From NCBI GenBank assembly GCA_049591295.1, contig JBAWEQ010000039.1, positions 1 to 17,052 on the forward strand: 17,052 nt of DNA. Reading direction: 5' to 3'. A program made the translations under genes and the position numbers. Source of the DNA: DTPS01 sp049591295. Its GTDB lineage: Bacteria > Acidobacteriota > UBA4820 > DSQY01. Below the pieces are notes generated by a model. That model was not told the DNA's origin and did not search any database. It saw only the letters and a list, made by a program, of their open reading frames with translations. Within the stretch, counting starts at the first letter, position 1. Every line of letters begins with the position of its first letter. Positions 13,400-17,052 of the stretch are shown piece by piece.

Positions 13400-14287
13400 A
13401 TGCGCAGCGGGTTCATCGCGGTGGTGGGGCGGACCAACGTGGGCAAGTCCACCCTGGTGAACGGCCTGGTGGGCGAGAAGGTGGCCATCGTCACCCCCAA
13501 GCCACAGACCACGCGAAACGTCATCCGGGGCATCCTGAACGAGGCGCGGGGGCAGATGGTCTTCCTCGACACCCCCGGGCTCCACAAGCCTCGCACGAGG
13601 ATGAACCAGAACATGGTGCGGCAGGCGCTGGAATCGGTGGAGGGTGTGGACGCGGTTCTCTGGATGGTTGACGCCTCCCATCCCTGGCAGGCAGAGGAGG
13701 AGCGGCTGGCCGCCCACCTGGCCAAGGCCGGCCAACCGATGGTCGTGGCCGTGAACAAGATCGATACCCTCGGCTCGCGCGAATCCGTGCTTCCCGTCCT
13801 GTCGGACCTAGCCGCGCGCCTGCCGGAATGCACGCTCTACCCCCTGAGCGCGCTGGATCCCTCGCACTTCCCCGGTTTGCTCGACCTGCTCTTTCCGCTG
13901 CTGCCCGAAGGGGAGCCGCTCTTCCCGTCCGAGCTCTACACCGATCAGCCGGAGAGGCAGCTCGTCGCGGAGGTGGTCCGGGAGCACGTCTTCTCCCACA
14001 CCTTCCAGGAGGTGCCCCACTGCGTGGGGGTCCTGGTGGAGAGCTTCGACGAGGCGGGAGAAGAAGGGGGCAAGGTGACCCTCCACTGCGCCATTCTCGT
14101 GGAGCGCGAGAGCCAGAAGCCCATCCTCATCGGCAAGGGGGGCCAGAACCTCAAGGCCATCGGCATGGGCGCGCGCAAAGAGCTCCAGCGCATCCTGGGC
14201 TGCGGCGTGGAGCTGAGGCTCTTCGTGAAGGTCAGGCCCGATTGGCGGGAGGACGCCTCCATCCTCCGCGAAATGGGACTGGCGTAG
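13400..14287 (+). CDS. era: GTPase Era
   Basis: Predicted 295-aa GTPase that binds the 3' end of 16S rRNA and aids 30S assembly, peripheral to the inner membrane. GTPase motifs are G1 GRTNVGKST, G2 KPQTTRN, G3 DTPG, G4 NKID and G5 SAL, followed by a KH domain with ILIGKGGQNLKAIG. The length is normal for Era. GGAGG at 13390-13394 is ideally spaced for the ATG at 13400. An in-frame ATG at 13388 would add four residues and has a poorly spaced ribosome binding site. G1 has T where GRPNVGKS is usual, a tolerated change. Converges on the cytochrome gene with a 99-bp gap that lacks a strong terminator (GCCTT/AAGGC near 14330 is the only hairpin). Confidence 0.95.
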   Translation: MRSGFIAVVGRTNVGKSTLVNGLVGEKVAIVTPKPQTTRNVIRGILNEARGQMVFLDTPGLHKPRTRMNQNMVRQALESVEGVDAVLWMVDASHPWQAEEERLAAHLAKAGQPMVVAVNKIDTLGSRESVLPVLSDLAARLPECTLYPLSALDPSHFPGLLDLLFPLLPEGEPLFPSELYTDQPERQLVAEVVREHVFSHTFQEVPHCVGVLVESFDEAGEEGGKVTLHCAILVERESQKPILIGKGGQNLKAIGMGARKELQRILGCGVELRLFVKVRPDWREDASILREMGLA

Positions 14288-14386
14288 GGATAGAAGCAGG
14301 GAGGCGGGGAGACAGGGCGTGGAGGGCAGGCCTTCGAGAAGGCTACCGCGTCCTCTTCGCCCCATCCCCCGGTCGTCGCCCGCGGA

Positions 14387-14830
14387 TTAGTCTCCGCTTC
14401 CAGCTTTCGCGAACTGCCGGATGAGGTCCTTGAGGGCGATCACCACCCCAGGCTTTTTCTTCAGGTCGGGGTTGGGTGCCATGGCCGCGCTCTTGCCCAC
14501 GGACGAACCGCCCTCGACGATGGCCTTCTCGATGGTGGCGTCGGAGGTGGCCTTCTGCCAGGCCTCGCTGTGATAGTCCTGCGGCTTGGGATTCAGGGCC
14601 ACCGAGGCGGGTCCGTTCCCGCGCCCATCCTGCCCGTGACAGACCGCGCAACGCGTCTTGAAGATCTGGAGCGCCTCCGTGCGGTCCGCGGCGGTCACCG
14701 CCGCGCCGGAGGCCGCTCCGCCGGCGGGGGAGGCCGATGGCTGGGAGCCTCCGCAGATGATCACCGCGAAAAGAGAGATGGCGGCAGCTACGGCCGCCGT
14801 TGTGATCCTCGTGCTGGAAGATGTTCGCAT
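14387..14830 (-). CDS. Small exported class I cytochrome c
   Basis: Predicted 147-aa periplasmic monohaem cytochrome c. The N-terminus is a signal peptide or anchor (residues 9-25, then C26). A flexible Ala/Gly/Ser/Pro linker (27-46) precedes the haem domain: CAVCH (61-65) binds haem, with M117 in KSAAMAP as the probable distal ligand. The CAVCHGQDGRGNGP block is typical of electron-carrier or oxidase-associated cytochromes. C26 in VIICGG could be a lipidation site, but isoleucine at -1 does not fit a normal lipobox. A strong AAAGGAGG site sits 6 nt before the ATG. No redox partner or cytochrome maturation gene is in the window. Confidence 0.88.
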   Translation of the reverse strand: MRTSSSTRITTAAVAAAISLFAVIICGGSQPSASPAGGAASGAAVTAADRTEALQIFKTRCAVCHGQDGRGNGPASVALNPKPQDYHSEAWQKATSDATIEKAIVEGGSSVGKSAAMAPNPDLKKKPGVVIALKDLIRQFAKAGSGD

Positions 14831-14874
14831 TCAAGTCCTCCTTTACAGTCGTCAGAACTCAGGTGGCCGCTTGC

Positions 14875-14902
14875 ATCATGAACGGCAAGGCGGGGGAACC
14901 AA
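14875..14902 (-). promoter_or_regulatory. Possible promoter for the cytochrome c gene
   Basis: On the minus strand, TTGGTT is separated by 16 bp from CATGAT (4/6 match to -10), about 45 bp upstream of the ATG. The match is modest. Confidence 0.3.
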
Positions 14903-14937
14903 AAAACTCACCGGCACCGCCTTTCGGGAGCAATGAG
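14901..14937 (-). terminator. Possible terminator of the upstream secreted-protein gene
   Basis: On the minus strand, CTCATTG pairs with CGGTGAG (two G-U pairs) and is followed directly by six Ts. It lies about 110 bp past the stop of the secreted-protein gene and just before the possible cytochrome promoter. The stem is weak. The rest of 14938-15043 shows nothing I can identify. Confidence 0.3.
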
Positions 14938-15043
14938 TGGAGCAGGCTCGCGTCGCATTTTCCGAAGCAACGCGGGATTTCTCCCCTAAGGCAACCTTCC
15001 AAGGCGTGCGGTTATGCCCGCCGCCAGAGCGGGAACAGTTCCG

Positions 15044-15658
15044 CTAGCCGGCGGTGACCACCTGGATGACCGGCGGCGCCTTCTTTCCCAATTTCTCCAG
15101 CGCGAGGGAGAACTTGGCGGCCAGGAGGTGCACCGCCCCGTCGAGACTCCGGACGCCGATGTCGTCGCTCAAGCGGATCACCAGCTCGCCGTTGGGGCCG
15201 TAATGCCAGATCTGTCCCGGTTGAATCAGGTAGGTATAGTACTTGCGGAGGATGCGCTCCTCCACCCACTTGCCGGTCTTGGCGTCGCGGTAGAGCAGGT
15301 ATTTGTCCACGTTGGTCGCGTCGCCCAACTGAAACTCGGCCTTGACGTAGGGAAAGGGCAGGTCCGTCCGGCCCGCCTCCCCCATGAGCCGCGCGTACTC
15401 CTCCTGCTGGCCCTGAACCAGGGCATCGGCATCGAGCTTGATGGCGCGAAGCTGTTCGGGGGAGGCCTGCCATCGCTCCAGCACGAAGGGCAGGATCTTG
15501 GCGCCGAGCTCCACGCGGCTCCCCTCGCGGCTCAGGAGCCGGAATCCTCCAGCATCGGCGGCGGCAGCCACGCAAACGGCGAGAGCGAGGAAGACGAGCG
15601 GCGTCAGCCAGGGTCGGTCCACCAGGAGCGGCGGAAAGGATCGACGTGATCGGCTCAT
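15044..15658 (-). CDS. Hypothetical secreted or membrane-anchored protein
   Basis: Predicted 204-aa protein of unknown function. It begins with arginines (MSRSRRS), then a hydrophobic segment, LTPLVFLALAVCVAAAADA (about 18-36), a signal peptide or anchor. The mature domain mixes helices (WQASPEQLRAIKLDADALVQGQQEEYARL) and strands (VDKYLLYRDAKTGKWVEERIL, YYTYLIQPGQIWHYGPNGELVIRLS). The start at 15658 is preferred because GGAGGG is directly upstream; two further in-frame ATGs at 15676 and 15685 lack a good site. Cytochrome c follows 213 bp downstream on the same strand, but a possible terminator and promoter separate them. I recognise no family. Confidence 0.7.
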   Translation of the reverse strand: MSRSRRSFPPLLVDRPWLTPLVFLALAVCVAAAADAGGFRLLSREGSRVELGAKILPFVLERWQASPEQLRAIKLDADALVQGQQEEYARLMGEAGRTDLPFPYVKAEFQLGDATNVDKYLLYRDAKTGKWVEERILRKYYTYLIQPGQIWHYGPNGELVIRLSDDIGVRSLDGAVHLLAAKFSLALEKLGKKAPPVIQVVTAG

Positions 15659-15699
15659 CGGCCCTCCGGCTTTCATGTGTACCACACGCGGCCCGCGCG

Positions 15700-15803
15700 T
15701 GCCAGGGCGGCGGCGGGCCCAAATTCCGCGAAGGTCACGCGAACCCTTTGTAGGAGCGGCGCTCCTCCGGCGAGAAGATCCATCGCGGAATTCGGAGCAG
15801 GGG
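15700..15803 (-). repeat. Dispersed repeat, copy 2
   Basis: This is the inverted counterpart of the repeat at 224-400. The block at 15768-15788 is identical over 21 bp, and AACCCTTTGTAGGAG (15742-15756) matches exactly, with about 40 bp of near-identity beyond it. The centre is a compact hairpin, GGAGC-GGC-GCTCC read on plus as GGAGCGGCGCTCC. It occupies nearly all of the gap between the secreted-protein gene and the ATP-grasp gene. Both strands can be read as a short open frame (MDLLAGGAPLLQRV on minus), but the insertion in copy 1 argues against coding. Confidence 0.75.
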
Positions 15804-15820
15804 TTGATCCCGTCATCGCC

Positions 15821-17052
15821 CTATGGAATCTCCGTGGCCACCGGGCAGTATCGCTCCGGCGGCTGATCCGGGGTGATGAGCGGCGTGGCGCTGAGCCGGG
15901 GCAGGAAACCGGCGAGGTGGCCCAGAAGCACGAATTCGCCGACCTGGAGGTAGGCGCATCCCTGGCGATCGCGGCGGGAGGACTCCGGACGCAGATAGGC
16001 TTGAACCACCGTGTCACCCCTCAGCAGGCCGCGCTGGACCGCCTCCCGCCACCGTGCGGGCGGAGTAAACCCTCCGGCCAGGACGCCGGAGCCCTCGTAA
16101 CCGCGGGCGGGCTTCAGGATGAACTCCGCGGGCCGCCGAAGGATGAGGGTCTCCATCTCGGCCACTTCCCCGTTGAACGCCGTCTCCCCTCTGGCCAGCA
16201 GGCGCGTCCAGGGTATGGAGGAGGCCAGGCTGGCGCGCACCTGCTCCGGGTACAGATGAGCGAAGGCCGGGTCCGAGAGCAGCACGAAGAGGGTTTTGCT
16301 CCAGGCCGGGTCGGTCCGGAAACCGCCCACAAAGCAGGCGGCGTCGCCGAGATAGGCATCAAGGAAGGGCCGCACCTGATCCGCCCGGGCAAAAAGCTCT
16401 TCGCTTACGACGCGCCGGTAGACGAGGTCGATTGCGCCCGAGCGACCCGCCAGCCGGCCATCCTTGACACGCAGGCCCCGCGGGTCTTCGAGGGCGGCGG
16501 CGAAGCCGCTCTCCGTGAAGAAGGCCGCCAGGGCCTCCTGCTCGGGGCGGGTCCCCACCTCCTCCCAGTCCACGATGGCGATGCGCGGGTTCTCGATGCC
16601 GCGCCGGTCCCACTGCCGGAAACAGGAGATGAGGGCCTTCAGCAGCTTATCCTGGAGGGGCGCGCACTCCGGCCGCCGACCCGTCTCCCGGCGCCACAGG
16701 GCGGAGAGGGCGGCGGCGTAGTGCCAGCCCGCCGTTCCGTCGGTGTTGAATTCCATGAAGCGGGGACCGTCCGGGAAGAGAAAGGAGTCCATGCGGCCGA
16801 GCGGAATGGCCGGCTGGTAGCCGGGATCCTTGAGGATGCACTCCATCTGCAGCGAGCCGTAGCCGAACAGCTCCCGGAGACTGGCGGTTTGGACAAAGGC
16901 CTCGGAGACGATTTCCGCCGCCCGCCAGAGCTGCTTCACGGCATCGGTCAGGTTTCCCAGCGCCTCGCCGCCTATGTCAAAGGGAGTGCGGGTCACGGGG
17001 AGAGGACGGCCCCGGAAGGCGATCCCATGCTCCATCAGGAGTTCGTCAGACC
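15821..17052 (-). CDS. Circularly permuted ATP-grasp protein, glutathionylspermidine synthase-like (5' end outside window)
   Basis: At least 409 residues of a predicted cytosolic ATP-dependent ligase-type enzyme of the circularly permuted ATP-grasp class. Numbering from the ATG at 17035, the substrate-side motif RFMEFNTDGTAGW (E95, N97) and VDWEEVGTRPEQEAL are typical. EFILKPARGYEGSGV (K308) is the glycine-rich ATP-binding element, and the C-terminal CAYLQVGEFVLLGHLAGFLPRLS strands complete the fold. The frame stays open through the right edge (codons before 17035 read SDELL), so the true start may lie outside. Members join amines or amino acids to carboxylates; the substrate here is unknown and no partner gene (alpha-E or transglutaminase-like) is visible. 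Confidence 0.8.
   Translation of the reverse strand, partial: SDELLMEHGIAFRGRPLPVTRTPFDIGGEALGNLTDAVKQLWRAAEIVSEAFVQTASLRELFGYGSLQMECILKDPGYQPAIPLGRMDSFLFPDGPRFMEFNTDGTAGWHYAAALSALWRRETGRRPECAPLQDKLLKALISCFRQWDRRGIENPRIAIVDWEEVGTRPEQEALAAFFTESGFAAALEDPRGLRVKDGRLAGRSGAIDLVYRRVVSEELFARADQVRPFLDAYLGDAACFVGGFRTDPAWSKTLFVLLSDPAFAHLYPEQVRASLASSIPWTRLLARGETAFNGEVAEMETLILRRPAEFILKPARGYEGSGVLAGGFTPPARWREAVQRGLLRGDTVVQAYLRPESSRRDRQGCAYLQVGEFVLLGHLAGFLPRLSATPLITPDQPPERYCPVATEIP

Noticed and set aside
14885..14945. A GGGGGAACCA string resembling the core of the cyclic-di-AMP (ydaO) riboswitch
   Set aside because: The following GGGGTGAAT element and the closing helix are missing, and no plus-strand gene lies downstream.

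Overview
The window is a GC-rich bacterial chromosomal segment carrying mostly single-copy housekeeping and cell-envelope genes. Start sites are often preceded by GGAGG-type ribosome binding sites. I see no phage genes, intact transposase, CRISPR array, rRNA or tRNA. The gene content (class I soluble-type cytochrome c, fused OtsA-OtsB, RRM protein, Tex, Era) and the many short period-7 and period-8 tandem repeats fit a free-living Gram-negative bacterium. Acidobacteriota or a similar deep lineage is my guess from style alone; no marker here fixes the phylum.

Layout, left to right. (1) The last 26 codons of a plus-strand gene, then a 340-bp gap holding one copy of a dispersed repeat. (2) A secreted or lipidated GH18-type glycosidase and a long-chain acyl-CoA ligase, both on plus. 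(3) On minus, a small secreted protein with GSGD-type repeats, then a palindrome-dense 330-bp stretch that includes a 193-bp MITE-like element flanked by TA. (4) gpmA, a 549-bp leader with a possible promoter and operator-like repeats, then a bifunctional trehalose-6-phosphate synthase/phosphatase. (5) A 467-bp gap with two heptamer arrays and a long leader, then an RRM RNA-binding protein converging, with a 4-bp gap, on an unrecognised small acidic gene. (6) A cardiolipin synthase, two more short tandem arrays, then tex and era as a likely pair. (7) On minus, a small cytochrome c, an unrecognised secreted protein, a second inverted copy of the dispersed repeat, and a circularly permuted ATP-grasp protein that runs off the right edge.

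Functionally the genes do not form one pathway. Themes are central carbon and stress sugar metabolism (gpmA, otsAB), membrane lipid metabolism (acyl-CoA ligase, cls), RNA and ribosome functions (RRM protein, tex, era), and exported proteins (GH18, small GSGD protein, cytochrome c, unknown secreted protein). I found no convincing new multi-gene system. The most unusual material is in the non-coding DNA. Two different heptamer arrays each begin exactly at a stop codon and are each followed by a second pyrimidine-rich array. The MITE-like element has two related hairpins with matching changes in both arms. A dispersed repeat lies near both ends of the window in opposite orientations. An operator-like cluster precedes otsAB.
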